Shown: one piece after another, positions 22,801 to 35,286 of the stretch
Layout of the letters: each line of letters begins with the position of its first letter
Numbering within the stretch: position 1 is the first letter of the stretch
NCBI RefSeq assembly: GCF_000002235.5
Contig: NW_022145613.1
Coordinates: 2,009,001-2,073,000 of the forward strand
Reading direction: 5' to 3'
Source of the DNA: Strongylocentrotus purpuratus
Taxonomy: Eukaryota; Echinodermata; Echinoidea; Camarodonta; Strongylocentrotidae
DNA length: 64,000 nucleotides
Notes under the pieces: model-generated
What the model saw: only the letters and a program-made list of their open reading frames with translations
Databases searched by the model: none
What the model was told of the DNA's origin: nothing
Program-made: the position numbers and the translations under genes

Positions 22801-24836
22801 CAGATAACTTTGGAAGGAACGCCACTTTTAACCAAACGACCGTAGAAAGAATATTTGCTTACGACGAAGCGCAGGTTATTCTAAGCTTTGTGGGAGTCAG
22901 TCTTTCTCTTATTTCCCTCCTCATAACATTTGCTACTTACTGCATCTTCCCTCACATGCGTCGCTGTGTGAGCAACAAACTCATCATGGTATTATGCGTC
23001 GTACTTTTCCTGGCACAGCTTCTGCAGATGATAAGTGGACTTGGGACATCTGTTCCTGAGCTCTGCACCTCTCTGTCCGTTGTCTCGCATTTCCTATGGA
23101 CCTGTGTTTTTGCCATAACAACTTGTCTGGCCTTCGAACTCAACAGGACCCTCGGAGCTCGGGATAGCTTTACTGTATCAATCAACAGTACGCGAGCCAT
23201 TGTGTCTTACATGCTCTTTACCATACTAATTGCATCCACCCTTGTCGGTTGTTGCTTGGCCATTCACTTTACTGTCGGTGAGGAGCTAAGTTTCTCCTAT
23301 GGAAGTGATAACGTCTGTTGGATCGTCAACCAAGGTGCCAATCTCATCGCATTTGGGTGTCCTCTTGGGGTATTTCTCATCATCAATACCATTCTGTTTC
23401 TTCATACTGTAGCAGGGATCAGAAACGCCTCCAAGGTCAGGAGGAGCATGATTATGGATAGCCAGAGCATCAAGGACACGGCCAAGGAACTCCGTGTCTA
23501 TCTTAAAGTGAGTCCAAGATTTTTCTCTTGAAAAATAACTTTCTTCTCTAGTACACATAAATATAATGTGATATTATCTTACTAATACCAGTAACGTTGA
23601 TATTGTCAATATTGAACACTCCTTTTAAGCACCCTATCAGGGCACAAAACCATTAGTAATACATTTGTATTGCAATTATACCTGCGTCCTGTAGTTACAT
23701 ATTCATAGGCAAAAACAGAAAACAAACAGAAACATATCAATGGTATAAATAGTTTACCCGATTTACATTCACCTGGTAAGGCGCTGGGGCATTAGAAAAT
23801 GCTGGTACCACGAGTACCTCATGCCATATAGGACTTTATTTATGTGGCAGGGATACCCATGTCATAGTGTGAGTCCACTCAATTAGAGGGCTCTGGTACG
23901 ATAGGAGGGGGGGGGGGGGTAGAGGGGTACCGGTCTTACTCGGATAATAAAATGCAAATTTATAAGGCTTAGGAGTAGGGTGTGGCAGGCGTCTCCCCCC
24001 CCCCCCCCATTACAAACAAAAGGAAAACCCTTTATTGGTTTAGCTTAGCATAGGAGAAAACATTACGATGTTTAATAAGCATAGCGTAGCAAAACAAGGT
24101 CATACAACAACATTTGTTGGTACAACTATTCAATGTTTGATTAGTCCGTATATATTAAGGGCATTTTAAAACAATTTGAGGACATACCTCAATGTTCCAC
24201 ATTATGATTTGGGGAATGCTATGAGCACCGTTAACAACTTTAACGTGTATTTTTGTCCTTTTAAAACTGATTTCATCTTAGATCTCGACACTCTTGGGAT
24301 TCACGTGGTCGTTCGGATTCATCGCCGGCTTCGCAAACATCAATGTTCTTTGGTATGTCTTCATCATCTTAAACTCACTGCAGGGATTCTACATCTTTCT
24401 CGCATTCATCGCCAACCATCGGGTCTATTCCATGTGGATGACATGCTTGTGTCATTGCAATACCTCAGGGTCTCTTAAAAGGCACTCTCGTGGAACCTCG
24501 TCAATACCCTTCAGCCAGAGGATGTCACGCCTCACATCTGTCTCGTCACTTCCGAGAACTTCTGAGTATGTGTCGAACAACGACCGAAGGCATTCGGGTG
24601 AGAAAGGCATGCCTCGCTACTCGATGTCAAGTCAAAAAGTAAAGAATAATCGGATATCTTCGGGTGCGCCGGATCAAGCGGAAACGAATAGTGATCGGGG
24701 ATCTCCGTCTGGGATTCGGAGGTATTCGCACGGGGAATGGAAATACGTCGGGGAGCGAAAACAATCCGGCGATCGAAAATACCAGCCAGCGAGTGGCCGG
24801 AGAAATGTTAATAATGAAAAAAGCGTTAAGAACTAA
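19854..24836 (+). CDS. Methuselah/adhesion-like GPCR with somatomedin-B domain (1082 aa)
   Basis: Exons 19854-19917, 20878-23507 and 24282-24836 join in phase. Exon 1 encodes a signal peptide (about residues 1-22, AWAFVWIFL core). Residues 42-78 form a somatomedin-B domain with eight Cys in the expected order (C-x4-C-x10-C-x-CDxxC-x5-CC-x6-C, including CCIDY). Two Cys-rich modules follow with the shared ending YKNVYCALCN / FRNPYCKLCN, then a long N-glycosylation-rich ectodomain. Seven membrane segments start near residue 686 (ILSFVGVSLSLISLLITFA); exon 3 carries segments 6-7 (GFTWSFGFIAGF, GFYIFLAFI). The TM3 Cys and the CW pair before segment 5 are present. I see no clear GPS cleavage motif, which fits Methuselah-like rather than classical adhesion receptors. 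The Ser/Arg-rich tail of about 135 residues is probably cytosolic. Ligand unknown. Confidence 0.9.
20295..20690. mobile_element. Short-unit repeat element in GPCR intron 1, one end missing
   Basis: It begins with GGGACGGAACCAGG and a G run, then has a GGGACGTGCCCCCCGGCC-like piece twice (about 20322 and 20398). Two tandem units of about 105-110 bp follow, each with TTCAGCGGCTGGCTG, GTTGCGATTTTTT and GGGACCAAAA. The matching right terminus is not seen. No coding capacity. Confidence 0.5.
23880..24015. repeat. G-run/C-run pair in GPCR intron 2
   Basis: A run of G near 23907-23919 and a run of C near 23995-24009 sit about 75 bases apart and could pair in RNA. Probably the decayed ends of a small element. 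Confidence 0.4.
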
Positions 24837-25183
24837 ATGTAAACTTTACATGAAATTATAATTGCCTAAGATCAGGCAACCTTGAAAAACGCTTGACGCT
24901 GTACTTCTTTCAATTTAGTACCACATCTGAGGGGTATAAAACACCAACATTGAACCCTTTCATACTTTGCAGAATTTATGGGGGTAACCGCAGTACTATC
25001 ATTGGTGTTACAGGTGTTTCTCCTGAATATATTTGTAATATGAATCATATCGCTAAGAAGCACTATTTAAAACATTCAACCTGTCTAATCATTGTCAATT
25101 CCGAGGTCTTCTCATGAATATGAAACCATCAGAACTGATATGCCCTACAAGAGCATATTCTTCACGCAAAAATTACTTTATGA

Positions 25184-25189
25184 AATAAA
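25184..25189 (+). terminator. Poly(A) signal AATAAA of the GPCR gene
   Basis: The first clear AATAAA downstream of the receptor stop, about 350 bases away. Confidence 0.5.
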
Positions 25190-26468
25190 TAAGCACTTTA
25201 GATCAAATAAATTCTCCTGAAAAGCAGCATTTCCTAGATGAGATTGTTTGTACATCAACTCGCAACATATTTACGAGGAAAACTAGAATTATTTCAAGTT
25301 ACAGCACTCAGTATTTATATGGTATCTGTGTAGGTGCATTCTATCGGTGTAACCCTATGTAAGAGTATATTCATAACGATTGTGAGGTTCTGTTTTTATA
25401 GGTGGACAATTCTACAGTGGGAAAAATCCGGATATTTCAGATGTTATAAAAATGTTTGAAATATTGGAAATTCATAGGGTTTCGCGCATGTTGAATTACA
25501 CAAGCAATGTACCGGTATGTCGAATTCTCGAAATAATCCCGTTTTTTGACTGACATAATACTTTGGTAAGATATTTTAGCCTCGTCGTTTTTTTTTTATT
25601 TCTAATTTTGATAGCAGTTTTACAGCTGTATACCCCCAATATAACACAGTTCACTATGCTTAGGATTATAGGGTAAGGATTGCAGCTAGGGTTAGTGTTA
25701 CCTATTTGGTGGGGTATTTCGACAATATTCAGCAACTTTAGGCAAGTTAATTAACACCTTAACCCTACATTAGTTATATCAATTTGCAGGAACATAACAT
25801 TAATCCATGCAATGTAAATCTTAGCATAAATGCGGTGCCTAATTTTCCGTCCATGATTGATATGGTGTCTAATTACCGGCCTAATGTGATACGAAAGCAA
25901 GCCTAAATCACATTGACATAAACGAATTAAAAAAACATGTCGTGCTTGCTTTTGATAAATGGAGTTCATACAAGGATTACTTTCCATTGTAAATCGACGT
26001 GGGCATATCAAATGACATGTACATGTATAGGCATACAGTAATCACTTTTAGTTTCAACAAAACAAACGATGGGCCTACTTATAGGTGACCTAATGCACTC
26101 AATATGTTTCCAAGTTGGTCAACGGTTGAGGGTTATCAGAACCATTTCCGTCTTTGTTTTACGTCATTGATAATGTGAAAATCCCACAAACTTGTCTTGT
26201 TATGTACAACTGTTATTTTGTGAACTTCTATACTATATTTAGCCCTAAGGCCTATAAGGTATTTTTACTTCGGTATTAATTGTAGTTGAATAACTGCTGT
26301 ATTCAACGGATTCATAATCTGCATGAGTCGGATTTAATGTATTGTCGGAGTTTAAAGTGTCCCTGACATCTATCATTTCGTTTATTCAAAATGTAGTTGT
26401 GACAAATCATGAGAGCCAAAAGGGCGTTATATCCACATTATTTAATCTTTTTTTCTCTCTCTCTTCTA

Positions 26469-26503
<35 letters not shown>

Positions 26504-26575
26504 AATGTCTGAAAATACCCTATACAACGACTTTAGAAACTCTCGTGGAAGTTTCACATAATATATATATATATA
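25190..26575. other. Intergenic stretch
   Basis: No gene or bounded repeat recognised, apart from a (CT)n run near 26453-26500 and (AT)n just before the MITE at 26576. Confidence 0.5.
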
Positions 26576-26864
26576 CAGTGGCGTAATGATCTATGAGCAA
26601 AACCTTTTTTGGGGGGCAGACCCGCCCCCCCCCCCCTCTCTGAAAATCATGTCATTTCAGTAACACTGCATTTGTAAATCACTGGTATATCAAATTAGAA
26701 ATAAACCAAGTTTGAATTTTTTTATTTTATTTTATTTATTTATTTTTATTTTTTTATTTTTTATTTTTTATTTATTTTTATTTATTTATTTATTTATTAT
26801 TATTTTTTTTTTTTTTTTTTGGGGGGGGGGGGGGACCCCAAGGCCCCCTATCAGTACGTCATTG
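26576..26864. mobile_element. TA-flanked MITE with internal microsatellite (289 bp)
   Basis: The ends are CAGTGGCGTAATGAT on the left and, inverted, CAATGACGTACTGAT on the right, flanked by TA inside (AT)n stretches. The interior has G/C runs, a (TTTA)n tract and a long T run followed by 14 or more G. No coding capacity. Tc1/mariner-like by its TA target and CAGTG ends. Confidence 0.7.
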
Positions 26865-27286
26865 TATATGTATATATATGTGTGTGTGTATCATAAGGCA
26901 ACGCCCATCTGGCTCTCAGCAGATAAAGTATTGACAATGGAGATATTTATAAATTGAAAGAGCGTCTTGCATGCAATTAATGGAACCACTTAAAATTGTA
27001 AATCAATGCTTATGACATCTAGTGGGTAGAGTTCTGAATTCTCGCTGTGAAAGGATATTTGCCCGTTTATGTAGGTTTATACTGACAACAACTGAATGAT
27101 GCAGTACATTTGAATTTTCATACGTTGTACATGTAGTATCATTCTCTATATGCTAGTCATTGCATGTTGTTGCTTAGTCATAAAATGATGACAATTGTTG
27201 ATTATTGATACTAGGTGCTGCAATCATGTAGGGATCAGTTATATCTTGTTCTAAATAAGGATTGTGCCAAATCACATTTAGTGTTC

Positions 27287-27340
27287 AAAATCATACCCAC
27301 TTTATATGTGTACAAAATCATACCCACTTTATATGTGTAC
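27287..27340. repeat. Perfect 27-bp tandem duplication
   Basis: Two identical adjacent units containing CATACCCACTTTATATGTG. Looks recent; no gene nearby. Confidence 0.85.
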
Positions 27341-28216
27341 AAAATCTGCATTCTTCCCTAAAGTCTTTTATGTTAAACAGGAAAATGTTTATCTAACTCC
27401 AAAACAATATCCTTTGATTAACACATAATCGAAAGAGAAAAAAACCCATTAAAACGTAGGACAATAATACGTCAAAGATGTCCAGGTGCAGAGCGATAAA
27501 TCATTAAAAACCCTTACCATGATATAAATCATATCTGGTAGCTGTCAGCTCTGTGATAGGCATTATGTTTCTATTGTTATCACCAAACACGATACACTAT
27601 CACAAAGATCCATAGATTATTCTTTTTAGTTGTTATTGAACTATTTATATGTAAATGTACAAGTTATAACCTTATTTCATGTTTTCTTGTATTTTACTGT
27701 AAATACGACAATGTTAGTCTCCGGATTTTCGCCATGTTCTTTTTCAAAAACAATAAAACCGAAAGTCGAATTGAATTAAATTGAATAAAGCTCTTCTGCT
27801 ACCCCAATATGCACAATATCCGGATATGGAGACGCGTAACCGGATATCCGATCAAGCTGTTATATCCGGTCGTTGTCACGCGGGTTCACATATTTGGTTA
27901 AAGGGTATTTGTGGGTTTTGTTTTAGTTTCAACCGATTAAATGAAATATGTTTTCTATTTCGATTTCTTTCAGTGATTCGTCTTATTTTTAAAGCATTGT
28001 TTATTATGATAATGATTATGTAGGCAGGGATTTCCGGATGAGTTTTTAGATTCAGGAAACGACAACCAGTTGTGAAGCATCGGGGCTGATTGGTTTATTA
28101 AGGTAATACTAATTTGGGGGTACGGTGTCATGAATTTGGTTCAAATAAACATATTGGAAGCATAATGCGTTCCTACAATATTCAATGATCGTTGTCGCGG
28201 TTGAAATGAGTCTTAA

Positions 28217-28698
28217 AGGTACTATGTCCCTTTTGCAGCCAACCTCAAATGCTGTAGAACTTCGCAGGAATTATGGATATGTCATGTATGTCCTATCTGT
28301 GAAATTTAAACGTTAGCAGTGTCCTCATATTCAAATTATGCAAGGAAACCCGTTCACTTGCTAGACTTCACTGTCAGACACTATTAATTGACTGACGGGC
28401 TTTTTTTCTTCTTTAGAATAACATACATGAAAAGAGTTGTAAAGGGTACATGAGCATTTGTGTACATCAATAACCCACTTCTTGTGATGACCAAGATTAA
28501 ACTGATTGAATCTTTGCGCAGCATAAAACGTATGACCATTCGGTACAATTGTCTGAAAATCAAGACTATTAATTTTGGGCTCTATAGCCTTAAAGTCGAT
28601 TTGACAACTAATAGTCGTTATTTTCCCACTATTATCTTTCAAATGCAGTTGGAATTTAACTTTTTCATTTTTTGGCCTGCAAATGGGACATAGTACCT
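28217..28698. mobile_element. TTAA-flanked MITE (482 bp), Kolobok/piggyBac type
   Basis: The ends AGGTACTATGTCCC and GGGACATAGTACCT are perfect inverted repeats, and similarity continues inward (TTTTGCAG / CTGCAAAT). TTAA lies at 28213-28216 and 28699-28702, the target duplication used by piggyBac and Kolobok. No transposase; short frames in it are not gene-like. Confidence 0.82.
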
Positions 28699-28702
28699 TT
28701 AA

Positions 28703-29104
28703 GGGTTGAAATTGTGAACAATGAACTCTATATTATGTTGTATAGCTCCCTCTCAAGATTGATATCACTTTAGCTTCAAAACAATGTATCTTGACTAAAA
28801 TCGACCGATTTTCTATTCCCGTTTGGAAATTATATATCAGAACTGCACATTCCGAGATTGTCATGGTTGCAGCTACAGTATACCGTTGCATAGCCGCAGG
28901 CGCTATTTTAAATGTATTGGGAACACAGATAAATTTGATATTGTAATTTCTCGAATTTTTTTTTATATGATGCCTATTTGGCTCTTTCGAGACTGTTTGA
29001 TGACGACGTATGATCAAAGTATGGGTAGTAGATAACTTCATCAAATAAGACAATAAAAACTTGTCTGTCTACTCTTTCTGTCTCTCATTGTCTCTCTGTC
29101 TCTG

Positions 29105-29137
<33 letters not shown>

Positions 29138-31144
29138 TTTCTCACTCCGCCTCTCTCTCTCTCTTAATTCGTCTCTCTCTGCCTCTCTCTCTTTCACACT
29201 GTCTGTCTTTCTCTTTCTCCATAATTATCTATACATTATGTCTGTCGCACTTTATCACTCTGCCTGTCTCTTTCTTTTCCTCCATATGTGTCTGTCTCTA
29301 ACTCGCCCGTTTCCTCTTAATCCAGCTCTATCTCAAACAGTCTCTTTTTCTTTTTCGTTTCTCCTTTCGCAATCTGTGTGAAAAGAATCAAACTATTAAA
29401 TACGAACAAGTTTATTTTTCACGTCTATTTATCTATATACTTTGCAACTGATATCTACAATCTACATTTTGCAGGTACAATTGATTAATACATACCACTA
29501 AAGAACATAGTACTTTTTAATGTATACAATCTTTCATCATCATCATCACTTTACACTTTTAAGAGTAGGGTTATGAGTAGGTTTATGCCACGGGGTGATC
29601 CGGGCATTTTGTCTGTATGTACACCTATCGTATTAAGTTGAATCTGATTTTGACTCGTAACTAGTTCTCTTTATTCCATGTTTCAACATGAAGATATGGC
29701 ACTCAGAAGATTGATGATTGCACTAGTGTTTTCTTCTCATTCTTCTTCACATTTTTTGTTTTGTTATCATTCTGTCCCCTGTTCTCCCTCCTCCTCCTCC
29801 TTCTCCTCCTTTTCCACCTCCTCTCCCTTCTTCTCCTTCTTCTTCTTCTTCTTCGCCTTCTTCTCATTTCCTTCTTAATTTTATTTAAGTTTTCTCTCTG
29901 CTTACACATAAAGATAATAATTTGTTATATATAATGTATGTACACATTGGAAATTCATTTCTCCATTCTAAGAAAATGGCACAAAACTATAACTTTATGA
30001 ACGATTCGACAACGTAATCTAACATTTGAAGTGAGGAATTCAGTCATACCAACGCTGGTATCGATAAATCAAATCCTGTTTCTTTCCATGGATTTTTTAA
30101 TGACTAGAATATATGTTCTGCCATCTTTATCAAATACTTTATCGAAATGTCTATCAAATTTAATAAAACGAACGGCCTGCTAAAGAAAGTGGAAAGGGAA
30201 AACTTCGTATAGACTCAGAGTTATCCAGATTAAAAGCATGATAAACCCTTTTTGCAGAGGAAGGACCTGATGTGACCGGAGTTAGACACATTGCCCTCAG
30301 GAACTATACTCTCTTAAAAATATACATTACAACGACGTTACGGTAATTTCAACTTGTTTTTTGTTTACTTTATTTGGATTGTTATCCTATCTAAAAACAC
30401 ATTGCCATTAAATAAATAATTATACGTAGACGTAACCTGTCCTAAAACAACCTGACATTACATCCTAATTCATTTCAAATACGGATTAAAACATCAATCA
30501 ATATACAATGATAATACTGTAATGCTGTCGATGTACATCTGACATTCATGCAGGCGTTACATCTGCCTATAATTATTATTATAGTCTATACCAAAGAAGT
30601 AAGATAACTATTATGTGTAATTGTTAATTCGAGTTACATGTTAATCTACATCCCTGACGGTTTAACCTATTGTGCATACGATACGAATTACTTTGCCTTC
30701 TAAAAAAAAATTAAGGTAATTTCAATAGCCTTGTGCGCCACCTATTGACACAATTGAAATGTGCCAACAGTACGACACATGGTCTTACATGATTTCTCGA
30801 AAGTTCTTGCAATCGTGTTACTTACTAAATGTTTTTGACAAACAAAATCAAACGTGAATGGTGAGAGGCATGTAAGCAATTGTAGAAATATATTACCTCT
30901 CCTAACCAACACATAAACAAGTTGGAATGAACATTGATAATAAACGTTACTACCCATTTATTATACACACATGTATAAGACTGATTTTGTTAGAAGATTA
31001 GAAAATTATCCTTTTTTCCATATGATACCAGTGGGTCTTTTTGATCAAGAAAATGTAAAGCCATTTGAAATAAAAAGGTGGAGGATGGTTGATAATAACT
31101 CGTCTTCTCGGAATGAACCAGTTTTTATGAGAAAAAAGAAAGAA
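28703..31144. other. Intergenic stretch between MITE and SINE
   Basis: It contains CT-rich low-complexity sequence (about 29075-29360) and a CTC/TTC tract (29789-29876). No supportable gene. A TTTATT at about 30957 (AATAAA on the minus strand) could be the PRDM14 poly(A) signal, about 600 bases beyond its stop. Confidence 0.45.
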
Positions 31145-31375
31145 ATAAATGATAGTGGATACGTCACCGGACTGTGGATCTCAAAGTCATGGTTCGCGGT
31201 TCCAGTACCCCCTCGGCACTAATGTCCTTTGGCAAGACTTTTAACTATATTTTCATACTAATTCCAGGTGAGAGAAATGGGTGCCAGGCAGGAATTAATT
31301 CCTTAAGATGCTAGAGCGCCACAAAAGTAGCCGTGCTAAAGTCGGGATAATAATTGTGAAGCGCCATGCAGGAGT
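31145..31375 (+). mobile_element. tRNA-derived SINE, decayed
   Basis: An A box (TAGTGGATACG, 31153-31163) fits TRGYNNANNNG, and a damaged B box (GGTTCGCGGTTCC) follows about 30 bases later. The non-tRNA body has GGCACTAATGTCCTTTGGCA and ends in GGGATAATAATTGTGAAGCGC, similar to the 3' tails of other SINEs in aquatic animals. It lies just downstream of PRDM14 in the opposite orientation. Confidence 0.6.
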
Positions 31376-31552
31376 GTCAAGTCTGACAGACATGAGCATG
31401 ATAAACGCTGTAGGCCTATACACTACAAACCCCCCCCCCCCATTATTCTTATTATTATCAGATATTCATCTGAATTGTTATTATGTACGTCTGTTTATCA
31501 GCTGGAAAGCAGTTCCTCGATGTTTTGTCAAAGACTTTAATTTGTTACTAGA

Positions 31553-31926
31553 TCATTTCACATTCATGTTTCTGTTGAATGGCATAGGTGTGTTTGGTAA
31601 CAGCATACCACTCCCCGGGATGTTATCATTCTCGTCAGCAAATGATGACGTAACACCCACGTGACTGTGAAAATCTCCCGCATTGACCTCTAGGTTTGAC
31701 CCGCGCGACGACGTCCCGAAGCTGCTTCCGCTTCCGTTGCTGGATGTCGAGGCGACGGATGCTGCCCCCGGAGTGGAGGGTGCTGGAGGAAACGAGTCGA
31801 TGCCGAGGTAGGCTACGTGCTGCGGAGTGAATCGGGAACACTCGAGACTTGATAGATGGTTGTCTCTTGCTGCTAAGGTAGCAAAATTCTGGTTGCACCC
31901 TTCACACAAATAGGGCTTCGCCTCGC
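31553..31926 (-). CDS. PRDM14: PRDM14 exon 9 (extra finger, Ser-rich tail, stop)
   Basis: Encodes residues 555-678. It opens with a TGEKP-like linker (EGEAKPY) into a seventh, C2HC-type finger (CEGC, 12 residues, H, 5 residues, C). A Ser/Gly/Asn-rich tail follows to a TGA. Its acceptor directly abuts a (CT)n tract. Confidence 0.88.
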
Positions 31927-31928
31927 CT

Positions 31929-31974
<46 letters not shown>

Positions 31975-34900
31975 AACATCGCATGTTAGGATAATTTCGC
32001 TTCTGACTGGTCAAAAGTGCGGGCATAATTTCGACTATTGCCCTCTACGTCACAAGACATAGCGAAGTCCAGAGATTACATCAGGCCTGATCATGGCTAT
32101 AGTTTTAAACGTGCCCGTTAAAAAATCAAAATAATATTATGAAGAGGTCATTGAATTAATGTTCTGTCAATATATAAACATGAACATTTGATTTATCCGA
32201 ACATTCCACTTGACCTTTCCTGGTGACGAACGATGTCGTTTCTAGAGAGCTGGCACTAAAAGGACATCGAATGGACAGTTTGATGTTTCTTACTCAGAAA
32301 CTATTTAAAAAAAAGAAAAGAAAAGAAAAGAGATTTCTATCTTCAGACGATATCTGACAAAATACAAATATCAAAAAGACGAGATAACGGGTGTAATATT
32401 GATGTGGCCGTAGCTATGATTTATTCGGGATTTTATAATCATGGTTATAGAAACATGTAGAGGTATCTGAAGCTCATTTACCTTCATGGATTTTGAGATG
32501 GAACTTCAGTTCGTAGGACTGTGGGAAGGTTTTCCCGCAGAATTGACACACACTTGGCTTCTCCTTGGCGTGGGTTCGACGGACATGACTATCATGAGCA
32601 GCGTGTGATGCGAATGCCTTGCCGCAATGGCGACACTTGAACGGCTTCTCGCCCGAGTGTTGTCGGAGGTGAGTTCGAAGGATACTGGAGGCTGTGAAAG
32701 CTTTGCCGCAGTACACGCATTTGTAGGGGCGTTCACCAGAGTGCACTCGGAGATGCTTGTTTAGACTTGATGACTGTTGATAAAGTAAAACAAAGAACCC
32801 CGATAAAGTCAATATGCAAATACATTATTTCATAACCAGAACATTGACAGGCATCGTTTAAATCTTTAAACCGGTCAAATAAAAGGAATTTAGAACGAAA
32901 TGTCCAGTTGTATACCTTTATACTTCTTAACATCGTCACTAAACAGGTGTCGTTCAAGAAACACCTCTATACAGCCATGTAGAGAGAGATTTTCACATCG
33001 AAAATGTCACTGGTTACGGGTGGTTAACATTAGAAGGCATATAGTGTGCTGAGTGAGACTCCCCTCGTCCAAAGGGTAACGCCTTTCTAAAATTATTCTG
33101 CTGATAACGTCTCTTTAAAGCCATGACCTATGATGATTATCGTGGTTTGGGTATAAAGAAGAAGAAATTTATTCGGAAGAACTACATGAGGATTACTCAA
33201 TAGTCAATATGTTGGATCTGCCGTACCTGAGAGAAGCTCTTTCCGCACACAGTGCACTTGTGTGGTCGGTGCTTCTGGTGTACATGCAGGATGTGGATTC
33301 GAAGCCTGTCTCGCTTCTCAAAGGATCGTTTGCAGAGGTGACAAGGGAACTTTCTGTCCCCCTGATCCACACACCGGGTGTACTTGAGATGTTTATCACG
33401 GTAGTCCTTGTATGCAAACACCTTTCCACATCGGTCGCAGTGGTAACCAGCAGATTCTAAGTAACAACAACGTTATAATGATCATTTTATTATCTTTTCT
33501 CTGAGATATGAAACATCGTGGAAACGATTATAATGTACTTGGGAAGAGAACACGTTATCATTGTGACTATTTTAACACCTTGTTAGCTATGTTCGTAAAA
33601 GACACGTTACAATTCATGATTTAGATGAAAATGATGGAAACAGTCCAAAATGTCCTACAAAGCACGATTGGCCTCAGCCGGGATAAGGATCAAGGAAATT
33701 AAATAAAAAAACTGAAAAAAACTAACAAAACTAAAATGACACACAGACACCTGTTTGACCTGTAATGCACTAATAAACAAATTTGCTTTCATTTTGATGC
33801 ACTATCGAATGATACTTCGAAACTTATAATGACATCTATAAATCTTCGGGACTCTAAGCACGTCATCTATAATGTTGCAAAACTCCTTGCTCCACTGACA
33901 CCGAATTATTACTGGATCATGATGGTGTTAAATAAATATTGCTAGTCACTTTACGGACACGTACAACTTTTCGGACATAATCCTCAATTTTCAGCTGAAT
34001 CTCTGTTTTTTGAGTTACGTGTAGGTAACATAAGACATCAACAACAAAAACTTCAAAAGGGTGACAAGGAATACAAAAATGATGAGAAAGAGGAAAAGGA
34101 AGAGGATATGACAAATGAATTCCTGCAGATGTGAAGTTATGAATAACAGGAAAATACAATGAAAAAAATACATTCAAGATAGCAAGGAAGAAGAAACAAA
34201 GTAATAGGGGTAGAAATTATAAAACACAAAAGAAGAGAAAGAACAATATATTGGAAAGGAAATAATAGAATAATTCAATAATGATCTAGAGAAATGGTTA
34301 CAAAACGATGGGACAGAAAATGGAGACTTACCGTCAATATTCTCTTCGTTGCCTAAACCTGTTTGACCGCGGTTGGCGTCTTTCAAAGCGATGGGTATGC
34401 CCATGAATTGAAGATATGAGTCCCCATACCAAACGAGAAGTTCAGTCCCCTAAAATTATGAAAGAAAATGATAATAACGTAAAAAAAAAATCAAAAAGGA
34501 AGGTAAAGTGGGTCTATTATTATTCAGGATGTTAAAGTATTTTGAGAATCGAAACATTTCTCTATCATCTTGTAGTTGTAGGATTTTCATGATATTAAAT
34601 TTTGTTGGAATTTTCACTAAAATGTTGTTTCCATATAACCCTAAATGTTGTAACATATTGTAGTCTGGTAGTGGTCGTTACTTCTCTTTTTATCATTATT
34701 ATTCGTGAAATTAATTAAGTCATATCCCAATCAAGTTCTGCCGTTTAGATCACGCCTCCCTCCTATAATATCACTGTCATGTTCTATTCAATCTATCATA
34801 TTAATAGTCTAAGAATGTAATACCCTCTTTCATCTGGAAGATCGAAAGCATTGCATCAATTTTTAATAAGATTTTGGAATTGTGCTTTGAATGAAAGAAA

Positions 34901-35197
34901 TATTAATACTCTTAATCATGAGCAAAAATGTCAATAATGCATCTTCATTCGTGCCTTACCCGTGGAATATCTTTGCAAGCTTCGTATGATATTTTGTCAT
35001 CGACTTGAACCGCTATCAGATTTTGCTCTTGGGCGTAGCGGGCGCACTTGATCAAGCTCATCCAAGAGAAAGCACCCTGTCGACCGTCTATGAAGTGACT
35101 CAGTTTACCATCCTTGAAAATCTACACAATAAATGATGAAGGGAAAAGAGAAACCCATTGTGAGATAATGGTTCGCACAAAGATTCAAATGAAATAC

Positions 35198-35286
<89 letters not shown>

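Noticed and set aside
27781-28023. 80-residue plus-strand frame
   Set aside because: Its hydrophobic end is A/T-driven; no start context or homologous motif.
30971-31222. 83-residue plus-strand frame
   Set aside because: Its C-terminal third is the tRNA-like head of the SINE at 31145.
32930-32993. A peptide like SFKKHLYTAM resembling a LINE reverse-transcriptase end
   Set aside because: Too short, with no upstream reverse-transcriptase motif; chance similarity cannot be excluded.
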